In this document: piece by piece, positions 25,095 to 32,573 of the stretch
Layout: every line of letters starts with the position of its first letter
How positions within the stretch are numbered: position 1 is the first letter of the stretch
Assembly (NCBI GenBank): GCA_036377075.1
Contig: DASUZB010000068.1
Span: 1 to 48,056, forward strand
DNA from: DASUZB01 sp036377075
GTDB taxonomy: Bacteria > Actinomycetota > CALGFH01
Direction: 5' to 3'
Length of the DNA stretch: 48,056 nt
Program-made: the position numbers and the translations under genes
The notes under the pieces: generated by a model
Seen by the model: only the letters and a program-made list of their open reading frames with translations
Database searches by the model: none
Told to the model about the DNA's origin: nothing

Positions 25095-26093
25095 GTGGCG
25101 CGGACAGCCCGGCGCGTGACCATGACCGAAGCGCCTCCGAGCCGGCGGGCGCAGTTCGATTACGGCCGGACCCAGGATTACGGCCCGATGCAGCCGGCGT
25201 CCGGCCAGACGCCGGAGTACGGCCCGGCGCAGCAGGACTACGGCCGGACGCAGGAGTACGGCCGGGCCCAGCCCGAGTACCGTCAGGCGGAGGCCGGGGA
25301 GGACTACGACTACGGCTACCAGCGCTCCGCGGGGCGTGGCAAGTCGCAGCAGCGTCGCCGCAGGGGCCCGCTGGTGCTCCTCGTCGTGGTCATCCTGCTC
25401 GGTGGGGCGGCGGGCGCGGTCGCGTTCGGGGGCCGCTCGCTGCTGCCCTCGTCCGTCTCGTCCATGTTCGGTGCCGCGACGCCCAAGCCAGTGGGCCTCT
25501 CCGACAACCGCACCGTGACCGGCGGGCGGGGCGGCGGCGCGGTCGCGGGCAACCCCGACGGGAAGTGGGCGATCCAGCGGGGCGCGGCCACCTTCGTCGG
25601 CTTCCGCGTGCGCGAGAAGTTCGGTGCCCTGCCGGCGCCCAGCGACGCGGTGGGGCGCACCCCGGCCGTGGTCGGCGGCATGACCATCCGCAACGGCCAG
25701 GTGACCGCCGCGCTGGTCACCGGCGACCTGCGCCAGCTCAGGAGCGACAAGGCCAAGCGCGACAACGTCATCCGCACCAGGGGCCTGCAGACCAACCTCT
25801 TCCCGGCGGCGAGCTTCCAGCTCACCAGGCCCATCAACCTGGTCGCGGCGCGGATCACCTACGGCCGGGTCGCCAACCTCAACGCCGCCGGCACCCTGAC
25901 CATGCACGGCGTCACCCGCGCCGTGCAGCTCCCCCTGCAGGGCCGCTGGGACGGCAACACCCTGCAGGTGGTCGGGCGGCTGCCGGTCAACTTCGCCGAG
26001 TTCCAGATCCAGCCGCCGAGCGTCGCCGGCTTCGTCACCGTCCAGAACCAGGGCCAGATCGAGCTCAACCTGGTCTTCCAGCGCGCCGCCTGA
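25095..26093 (+). CDS. Membrane-anchored YceI-domain protein with YG-rich N-terminal tail
   Basis: 332 aa, GTG start after GAGGAGACGAC. Residues 20-75 are low complexity with repeated (D/E)YG units spaced by QxxYG (six or so copies). A basic patch RRRR and one TM helix (about 92-111) follow, then a Ser/Gly-rich linker, then a YceI-like beta-barrel domain (about 157-330: WAIQRGAATFVGFRVREKFG ... LTMHGVTRAVQLPLQG ... FAEFQIQPPSV). YceI proteins bind isoprenoid-type lipids in a lipocalin-like barrel. Here the barrel should face outside and the YG tail inside. The tail resembles disordered interaction segments; its function is unknown. Confidence 0.85.
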   Translation: MARTARRVTMTEAPPSRRAQFDYGRTQDYGPMQPASGQTPEYGPAQQDYGRTQEYGRAQPEYRQAEAGEDYDYGYQRSAGRGKSQQRRRRGPLVLLVVVILLGGAAGAVAFGGRSLLPSSVSSMFGAATPKPVGLSDNRTVTGGRGGGAVAGNPDGKWAIQRGAATFVGFRVREKFGALPAPSDAVGRTPAVVGGMTIRNGQVTAALVTGDLRQLRSDKAKRDNVIRTRGLQTNLFPAASFQLTRPINLVAARITYGRVANLNAAGTLTMHGVTRAVQLPLQGRWDGNTLQVVGRLPVNFAEFQIQPPSVAGFVTVQNQGQIELNLVFQRAA

Positions 26094-26104
26094 CCACCAC
26101 GGCC

Positions 26105-26133
26105 CCGCCGCCCGGCTGGCGACCGGGCGGCGG
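26105..26133 (+). terminator. Perfect 11-bp GC hairpin after the YceI gene
   Basis: CCGCCGCCCGG (26105-26115), 7-nt loop, CCGGGCGGCGG (26123-26133), starting 12 bp after the YceI stop. There is no strong U-tract. A TAGCTT -10-like box for yajQ follows at 26141-26146. Confidence 0.7.
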
Positions 26134-26186
26134 CCGTTGCTAGCTTCCCCGGCGTGGGGGCACTCCCCCGGGGAAAGGAGCGGGCG

Positions 26187-26678
26187 ATGGCCGACGCGTC
26201 CTTCGACGTCGTCGCGAAGGTCAACATGCAGGAGGTCGACAACGCGCTCAACCAGGCGCGCAAGGAGGTCGGCCAGCGCTTCGACTTCAAGAACACCGGC
26301 ACCTCCCTGGCCTGGTCGGGTGAGGACGTGATCGTGGTGGCCTCCAAGACCGACCAGCGCGCCCTGGCCGCCCTCGACGTGCTCAAGGACAAGCTGGTGC
26401 GCCGCTCGGTCCCGCTGAAGGCGCTGGAGACCACCGACCCCAAGCCGGCCGGCGGCGGCACCTACCGCATCGAGTGCCGCTTCGTGCAGGGCATCCCCGA
26501 CGAGAAGGGCCGGATCCTCGCCAAGACCCTGCGCCAGTCCGGTCTCAAGATCCAGGCGCAGATCCAGGGCGACCAGCTCCGCGTCACCGGCAAGAGCCGC
26601 GACGAGCTGCAGAAGGCCATCAGCCTGCTCAAGGAGCGCGACCAGGGCCTCCCCCTGCAGTTCGTCAACTACCGCTGA
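26187..26678 (+). CDS. yajQ: YajQ-family nucleotide-binding protein
   Basis: 163 aa from the ATG at 26187, with GAAAGGAG 7 nt upstream; an in-frame ATG at 26154 lies before this site and is less likely. The family start (ASFDVVAKVNMQEVDNAL), the RFDFKNT segment and the C-terminal LLKERDQGLPLQFVNYR are all present. YajQ/DUF520 proteins bind nucleic acids or c-di-GMP in some species; the role here is open. The last 10 bp overlap the 3' end of the convergent GAF gene. Confidence 0.95.
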   Translation: MADASFDVVAKVNMQEVDNALNQARKEVGQRFDFKNTGTSLAWSGEDVIVVASKTDQRALAALDVLKDKLVRRSVPLKALETTDPKPAGGGTYRIECRFVQGIPDEKGRILAKTLRQSGLKIQAQIQGDQLRVTGKSRDELQKAISLLKERDQGLPLQFVNYR

Positions 26679-27250
26679 GCGACCTTCTCGCGGTAGTCGG
26701 GGAGGTGGAGCTGGGCCAGCGCGTCGAGCGCGGTGGCGGTGAGCGCCGCCAGCCGCACCAGGTTGGCCTCGTCCTGCTCGGTGAAGTCGCCCTCCAGCCG
26801 GTCCGACGCCTGGATGAAGCCGTAGTTGAGGCCGTCGGAGCCGATCAGGGGAGCGGCCAGCCAGCCCCGCATCGGGGGGTGGCTGTCGACCTCGGTCCCG
26901 AAGTTCCGCCACTCGGGGTGGGCGCGCAGCTCCTCGTCGGTGAGCCGCAGCGGCCGGTCGACCTGGTGGGCGTACGCGTGGATCCCGAAGCCCTTCGCCG
27001 GCGTGTGGTAGTCCGCCCAGGCGGCGTACTTCTCCGACAGCGAGAAGTACTTGCGGGCGTGGGCCCATCCGTCGCCGATCAACTGCGCCGCGGCGCCCTG
27101 GTGGGCGCGGGTGACGACCCTCGCCAGCTCGGCCGCCTGCACCAGGACCGGGTCGACGGCCAGCATGAAGCCCGCCAGCTCGGGCGGGACGTCCGACGGC
27201 GGGGACGTGCTCGCGTTGTGGTAGGTGTTCAGGAAGCGCTCATCGCTCAT
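26669..27250 (-). CDS. GAF-domain protein
   Basis: 193 aa from the ATG at 27250 (GAGGAG about 11 nt upstream); a longer frame to 27298 has no ribosome site. The C-terminal half reads GWLAAPLIGSDGLNYGFIQASDR then DFTEQDEANLVRLAALTATALDAL, the end of a GAF small-molecule or redox/light-sensing domain. No output domain is present, so it acts in trans or is a remnant of a larger sensor. A TAGCGT box (27289-27294 on the minus strand) could be its -10. It overlaps yajQ tail-to-tail by 10 bp. Confidence 0.75.
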   Translation of the reverse strand: MSDERFLNTYHNASTSPPSDVPPELAGFMLAVDPVLVQAAELARVVTRAHQGAAAQLIGDGWAHARKYFSLSEKYAAWADYHTPAKGFGIHAYAHQVDRPLRLTDEELRAHPEWRNFGTEVDSHPPMRGWLAAPLIGSDGLNYGFIQASDRLEGDFTEQDEANLVRLAALTATALDALAQLHLPDYREKVAQR

Positions 27251-27349
27251 GCCCCAGGCAGCTCCTCGCACGGGCCACGGTCGAGGCCACGCTAGCACGG
27301 CCCATCCACCACCCCAGCCGGCATGCCGTGGGGGTGGGGCGCACCCGGG

Positions 27350-27646
27350 TCAGGGTCTTCGGCATCCGCCGCCCGGCCAGGCCCGCCCCGAGCTGGCAGC
27401 CCGCTCGCGGGCACGGTCGAGGAGCTCTTGGAGCTCGGCCTCGCGGTTGCGGCCGTCGTCAGCCTCGCTCTCGGCCCACGCCAGCACCACGAGCACCGCG
27501 AAGCCGGCCAGGCCTGCCAGCACCATCAGCGCCACGCGCCACACCGCTGCCTCCTGCCGTCCGACCGGATCGAAGGCCTGCACGATGCCGCGCCGCCGCC
27601 GGTCGGATCGCCCCCCGAGCAGGCCCACGCCAAACGGGGGGACCAT
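27350..27646 (-). CDS. Small single-pass membrane protein, hypothetical
   Basis: 98 aa. One clear TM helix (VALMVLAGLAGFAVLVVLAWA, read as VALMVLAGLAG + FAVLVVLAWA, about 38-58) is preceded by Arg-rich sequence and followed by a charged helical tail (ESEADDGRNREAELQELLDRARERA). The charge pattern predicts N-in topology. No family recognised. It lies upstream of the GAF gene on the same strand, 100 bp away. The start codon is uncertain. Confidence 0.45.
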   Translation of the reverse strand: MVPPFGVGLLGGRSDRRRRGIVQAFDPVGRQEAAVWRVALMVLAGLAGFAVLVVLAWAESEADDGRNREAELQELLDRARERAASSGRAWPGGGCRRP

Positions 27647-27698
27647 CGCAGGGCTGCCGCCGCCGATCGGCCCGCCCGTCGCTGCTTCTCACGAAGCA

Positions 27699-27725
27699 GG
27701 AGAGCCGCCGTGACGGCGGCTCTCC
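27699..27725. terminator. Perfect 12-bp inverted repeat, probable bidirectional terminator
   Basis: GGAGAGCCGCCG-TGA-CGGCGGCTCTCC, 12-bp arms with a 3-nt loop, 16 bp beyond the 3' end of the AbrB-type antitoxin gene (minus strand). A smaller stem GCTTC-TCAC-GAAGC (27684-27697) sits next to it. It would end antitoxin transcription. Confidence 0.75.
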
Positions 27726-27740
27726 CTGTACCTATGCGCG

Positions 27741-28013
27741 TTAGCCCAGCGAGTCGAGGAAGTCGGTGCCCGTCTCGAACCGCTCACCCTCGCCTCGAGC
27801 GGCCTGCTCGTTTGCCTCGCGCTCACCGGCCTGCCACTCCGGCGTCCAGAACCACGCCTGGCTTCGGTCGATGGTAGCCAAGGGTCGCAGAATCACCTCG
27901 CCAGTCTCCGAGACCTCAGCCTCGATCAGGTCCCCCTCTTGGAGGTTGGCGGCCTTGCGGACGTCGTCCGGCAGCGTGAGCTGTCCCTTGGCCCGGAGGG
28001 TCGTCCGGGTCAT
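27741..28013 (-). CDS. AbrB/MazE-type antitoxin
   Basis: 90 aa from the ATG at 28013, preceded by GGAAGGAGGCGGG. The N-terminal swapped-hairpin DNA-binding fold is clear: TTLRAKGQLTLPDDVRKAANLQEGD (read as TTLRAKGQLTLPDDVRKA then ANLQEGDLIEAEV). The acidic C-terminus (EREANEQAARGEGERFETG) is the kind of tail that neutralises a toxin. The divergent neighbour at 28176 is a RelE/ParE-like toxin; the two share a 162-bp region holding an inverted repeat. Most such modules are co-directional, so the divergent layout is notable. Confidence 0.85.
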   Translation of the reverse strand: MTRTTLRAKGQLTLPDDVRKAANLQEGDLIEAEVSETGEVILRPLATIDRSQAWFWTPEWQAGEREANEQAARGEGERFETGTDFLDSLG

Positions 28014-28120
28014 CAAGCCCGCCTCCTTCCTCATTCCTTCCGCTGGGGCTTGCCACACCTACTGGCAGTTCGTAGCGTAGCGCCCACCTGATGGTGGTGC
28101 AACTATCGTAAAGTCTGAAT

Positions 28121-28149
28121 GTAGGAGAGTCGTACGCGACAGCTCCTAC
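28121..28149. promoter_or_regulatory. Inverted repeat in the toxin-antitoxin intergenic region
   Basis: GTAGGAG (28121-28127) and CTCCTAC (28143-28149) are perfect arms, with an inner TCG-TACG-CGA pair between them. It is 27 bp before the toxin ATG and 108 bp before the antitoxin start. AbrB-type antitoxins bind such sites to repress their own loci, so this is a candidate operator. Inferred from symmetry and position. Confidence 0.55.
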
Positions 28150-28175
28150 CTTACGTCGGTGAGCAGGACAACAGG

Positions 28176-28469
28176 ATGCCGACCTACCAGAAGCTGCCGC
28201 GGTTCCTGAAGGACTACGCCCAGCTCTCCGAGCAGGAGCGAAGGCGCTTCAAGGAAGCCGTCAAGCGATTCGTCGAGGACCTCGACCGTGGCAAAGGCTT
28301 TCGCCCAGGCCTTCGGGTCAAGGGGGTTGAAGGTGCTCCAGGAGTCTTCGAGATGACCTGGGCGCCTGACGGTCGAGCCACCTTCCACTATGGGAAATCG
28401 ATATTGGTTGGAGAACCGCACGTGGTATGGCGCCGGATCGGCACCCACACCGTCCTCGAAGGCCCGTGA
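28176..28469 (+). CDS. RelE/ParE-like toxin
   Basis: 97 aa. Two N-terminal helices (KLPRFLKDYAQLSEQERRRFKEAVKRFVEDL), then strands ending with VFEMTWAPDGRATFHYG and HVVWRRIGTHTVL. This helix-helix-strand pattern with a basic C-terminal strand is the RelE/ParE fold; in the family it cleaves mRNA at ribosomes or poisons gyrase. Which one cannot be told. Its partner is the divergent AbrB-type gene at 27741-28013. Confidence 0.75.
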   Translation: MPTYQKLPRFLKDYAQLSEQERRRFKEAVKRFVEDLDRGKGFRPGLRVKGVEGAPGVFEMTWAPDGRATFHYGKSILVGEPHVVWRRIGTHTVLEGP

Positions 28470-28515
28470 TCACCATCCGTGCCAGCCGGCGAGGCCGAAC
28501 GGTCGCCGCGCGCAC

Positions 28516-28521
28516 TAGACT
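28516..28521 (+). promoter_or_regulatory. Leaderless-type -10 box (TAGACT)
   Basis: TAGACT ends 6 nt before the ATG at 28528, and no Shine-Dalgarno sequence is present. This is the arrangement of a leaderless transcript. Confidence 0.6.
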
Positions 28522-28527
28522 GCGCGG

Positions 28528-29604
28528 ATGCGTGCGCGGGAGCTTGGCATCGAGATCGGCCCGCTGGCCCCCGGGCCGGCCGACGCGATCACCGACGTGG
28601 CCGGCGTGCGGGTCGGTCACACGACCGTGATCGAGGGCGACGACGTGCGGACCGGGGTCACCGTGGTGCTGCCCCACGGCGGCAACCCGGGGACGGACCC
28701 GGTCTTCGCGGGCTGCCACACCCTCAACGGCAGGGGCGAGCTGACCGGGCTCGAGTGGGTGCGCGAGTCGGGCCTGCTGTCCACCCCGGTCGGGCTGACC
28801 AACACCTGCAGCGTCGGGGTGGTGCGCGACGCGCTGATCGCCGCCGACGTCACCGACGAGCTGCCGGTGGTGGGGGAGACCTGGGACGGCCGCCTCAACG
28901 ACATCAGGGGCATGCACGTGCGCGCCGAGCACGTCCACACCGCCCTGGCCACGGCCGCCGAGGAGCCAGACGGCGCCGCCGTCGCCGAGGGCGCCGTCGG
29001 CGGCGGCACCGGCATGGTGTGCCACGGGTTCAAGGGCGGCATCGGCACCGCCTCGCGGGTGCTCGCCGATGAGGACGGCGGCTACACCGTCGGCGTGCTG
29101 GTGCAGGCCAACCACGGCCGCCGCCAGCGCCTGCGGGTCGACGGCCTGCCGGTCGGGGAGCTGATCGGCGACGCCGAGATCCCGCTGCCGCGGCCGCAGG
29201 AGCCGGAGCCCGCGTCCAGCTCGATCATCGTGGTGGTGGCGACCGACGCGCCGCTGCTGCCCGGCCAGTGCGCCCGCGTCGCCCAGCGCGCCGGCTTCGG
29301 CATCGCCCGCACCGGTGGCGCCGGCGAGCACACCAGCGGCGACTTCATCCTGGCCTTCGCCACCGGCAACCGCGGCCTCGGCTCGGACGAGCACGAGCTG
29401 CCGCTGCGCATGGTCGCCGACCGCCGCCTCACCCCCATGTTCTACGCGGCGATCGACGCCACCGAGGAGGCGATCCTCAACGCGATGCTGGCCGCCCGCA
29501 CCATGAGCGGCAACGGCTCGACCGTCTCCGCGCTGACCCCCGAGGCGCTGGCCGCCGCCATGACGCACCTCGGCCACCCGCCGTCACCGGCGGCCTCACG
29601 CTGA
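28528..29604 (+). CDS. P1-family (DmpA/BapA-like) N-terminal-nucleophile peptidase
   Basis: 358 aa. The start IEIGPLAPGPADAITDVAGVRVGHTTV, the central GAVGGGTGMVCHGFKGGIGTASR and ANHGRRQRLRVDGLPVG are typical of peptidase family P1/S58. Autoprocessing to expose a Ser nucleophile is expected before IIVVVATDAPLLPGQ; here the junction reads PASSSII, where many members have Gly-Ser. Characterised relatives are aminopeptidases for D- or beta-amino acids. No signal peptide. It is probably expressed from a leaderless promoter and is followed 47 bp later by a phosphoesterase with its own leaderless-type promoter. Confidence 0.9.
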   Translation: MRARELGIEIGPLAPGPADAITDVAGVRVGHTTVIEGDDVRTGVTVVLPHGGNPGTDPVFAGCHTLNGRGELTGLEWVRESGLLSTPVGLTNTCSVGVVRDALIAADVTDELPVVGETWDGRLNDIRGMHVRAEHVHTALATAAEEPDGAAVAEGAVGGGTGMVCHGFKGGIGTASRVLADEDGGYTVGVLVQANHGRRQRLRVDGLPVGELIGDAEIPLPRPQEPEPASSSIIVVVATDAPLLPGQCARVAQRAGFGIARTGGAGEHTSGDFILAFATGNRGLGSDEHELPLRMVADRRLTPMFYAAIDATEEAILNAMLAARTMSGNGSTVSALTPEALAAAMTHLGHPPSPAASR

Positions 29605-29639
29605 CAGCGGAATCGGCGCCGGAGCGGACCGCGCCGGTG

Positions 29640-29645
29640 TAGCGT
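29640..29645 (+). promoter_or_regulatory. Leaderless-type -10 box (TAGCGT)
   Basis: TAGCGT ends 6 nt upstream of the ATG at 29652, with no ribosome-binding site, as for the gene before it. Confidence 0.55.
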
Positions 29646-29651
29646 CCGGCC

Positions 29652-30425
29652 ATGCGGGTCGCGGTCCTGGCCGACATCCACGGCAACCTCCCGGCACTGG
29701 AGGCGGTCCTCGCCGAGGTCGAGGTCGCCGGGGCCGACGCGATCGTGCTCCCCGGCGACATGACCATCGGACCGCTGCAGAGCGAGACGCTGGAGCTGCT
29801 CGCCTCGCTCGGCGACCGGGTCGTCTGGGTGCGCGGCAACTGCGAGCGCACCCTGGTCGAGGTGTTCGACGGCACCTTCCAGGCCGCCGGCGCCGACCAC
29901 GAGCGCGGCACCGTCTGGGCCGGCCGGCAGCTCACCCGGGAGTGGCGCGACCGGCTCGCCGCGCTGCCGCTGACCGTGAGCCTGGAGGTGGACGGCATCG
30001 GCCCGGTGCTGTTCTGCCACGCGACCGCCCGCGACGACGACGAGATCGTCCTGGTCGACAGCCCCACGGAATGGTTCGTCGACGGCTTCGCCGGGGTCGA
30101 GGAGGCGACCGTCGTCTGCGGCCACACCCACATGCCGTTCGACCGGCTCGCCGCCGGCCGCCGCATCGTCAACCCCGGCAGCGTCGGCATGCCGTACGGC
30201 CCGCCGGGCGCGGCCGCCTACTGGGCGCTGCTCGGCCCGGACGTGCGCCTGCGCCGCACGCCCTACGACGCCGACGACGCCGCCGAGCGGATGCAACCGA
30301 GCCAGTGGCCGGGCAACGAGGCCTTCATCGAGGAGAACGTCCTGCACGGCCCGCCGAGCGACGCCGAGGCGCTGGCGACCTTCGGCCAGTGGGCCAGGCA
30401 GCGCCGCGGCCCGAAGCCCCGCTGA
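29652..30425 (+). CDS. YfcE/MJ0936-like metallophosphoesterase
   Basis: 257 aa, calcineurin-like phosphoesterase. Metal motifs in order: ADIHGN (D8, H10), LPGDM, VRGNCE, LFCHAT, and VCGHTHMPF, ending with the family's VNPGSVGMPYG. These are two-metal phosphodiesterases/phosphatases acting in the cytoplasm. Physiological substrate unknown. It follows the P1 peptidase on the same strand but has its own likely promoter. Confidence 0.92.
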   Translation: MRVAVLADIHGNLPALEAVLAEVEVAGADAIVLPGDMTIGPLQSETLELLASLGDRVVWVRGNCERTLVEVFDGTFQAAGADHERGTVWAGRQLTREWRDRLAALPLTVSLEVDGIGPVLFCHATARDDDEIVLVDSPTEWFVDGFAGVEEATVVCGHTHMPFDRLAAGRRIVNPGSVGMPYGPPGAAAYWALLGPDVRLRRTPYDADDAAERMQPSQWPGNEAFIEENVLHGPPSDAEALATFGQWARQRRGPKPR

Positions 30426-30465
30426 TCCGCCGGCGCTCCGCCTTCGGCCGGGGTAGGCCGCCGGC

Positions 30466-30783
30466 TCAGGACGAGCAGCTCGCCGGGCCGCAGGGGCCGA
30501 TGGCGACCACCGCGAGGCAGGCGGCGGCGCCGAGGGTGATGCCCCACCTGGCCTCGGTGGTCATCACGTCGTGGCGCAGCCAGGCCTTGATCGCCGACCA
30601 GATGGCGAAGACCCCGAGGCAGAAGCCGGCGACGCTGATCGCCGCGAACACCGTCCAGTCCCAGGAGGGGTGGGCCGGGCCGTGGTACAGGGGCGCGGCG
30701 ACCCGCCCCCAGGGCACCGCCGAGAGCCCGGCGAGGGCCAGCCCGCCCGCTCCGGAGCGCAGCGACGCGCGTTCAGGTGCCAT
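30466..30783 (-). CDS. Small multi-pass membrane protein, hypothetical
   Basis: 105 aa with two clear hydrophobic helices (WTVFAAISVAGFCLGVFAIW and WGITLGAAACLAVVAIGP) and a weaker one near the N-terminus. No family recognised. The C-terminus is Cys-containing (GPCGPASCSS). It is divergent from amtB, with 129 bp between the starts, so the two may share regulation. Confidence 0.6.
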   Translation of the reverse strand: MAPERASLRSGAGGLALAGLSAVPWGRVAAPLYHGPAHPSWDWTVFAAISVAGFCLGVFAIWSAIKAWLRHDVMTTEARWGITLGAAACLAVVAIGPCGPASCSS

Positions 30784-30912
30784 CCGGTCATGCTAGCGAG
30801 GTGCCCACCAAGAAGGGCGTTACGACCGGACAACGGCCAGGAAACACGCCGGAAACACGGGTCCGCTTTGCTCGTGCGGGTGCACGGACGGCAAGCTCGA
30901 GGAGGCCCAACC

Positions 30913-32234
<1,322 letters not shown>

Positions 32235-32235
<1 letters not shown>

Positions 32236-32573
32236 TGAAGCTGGTGGTCGCGGTCATCAAGCCGTTCAAGCTCGACGAGGTCAAGGAGGCCCTCGAAGGC
32301 GCCGGCGTGCAGGGCATGACGGTGTCGGAGGCGCGCGGCTTCGGCCGCCAGCGCGGCCACACCGAGGTCTACCGCGGCGCCGAGTACCAGGTCGCGCTGC
32401 TGCCGAAGATCCGCCTGGAGGTCGCGGTCGACGACGACCAGGTCCCCGACGTGGTCAAGGCGATCGTGACGGCCGCCCGCACCGGCTCGATCGGCGACGG
32501 CAAGGTCTGGGTGGTCCCGGCCGAGCAGGTCGTCCGCATCCGTACCGGCGAGATGGGAGTGGATGCTCTCTGA
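32235..32573 (+). CDS. glnK: PII nitrogen regulatory protein
   Basis: 112 aa. T-loop TEVYRGAEY has Y46 and the modification site Y51; the B-loop region is TARTGSIGDGKVWV and the end is RIRTGEMGVDAL. PII proteins bind ATP/ADP and 2-oxoglutarate and block AmtB when nitrogen is sufficient. In actinobacteria Tyr51 is adenylylated by the GlnD homologue. Start overlaps the amtB stop, and its last 11 bp overlap glnD, showing tight coupling of all three. Confidence 0.97.
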
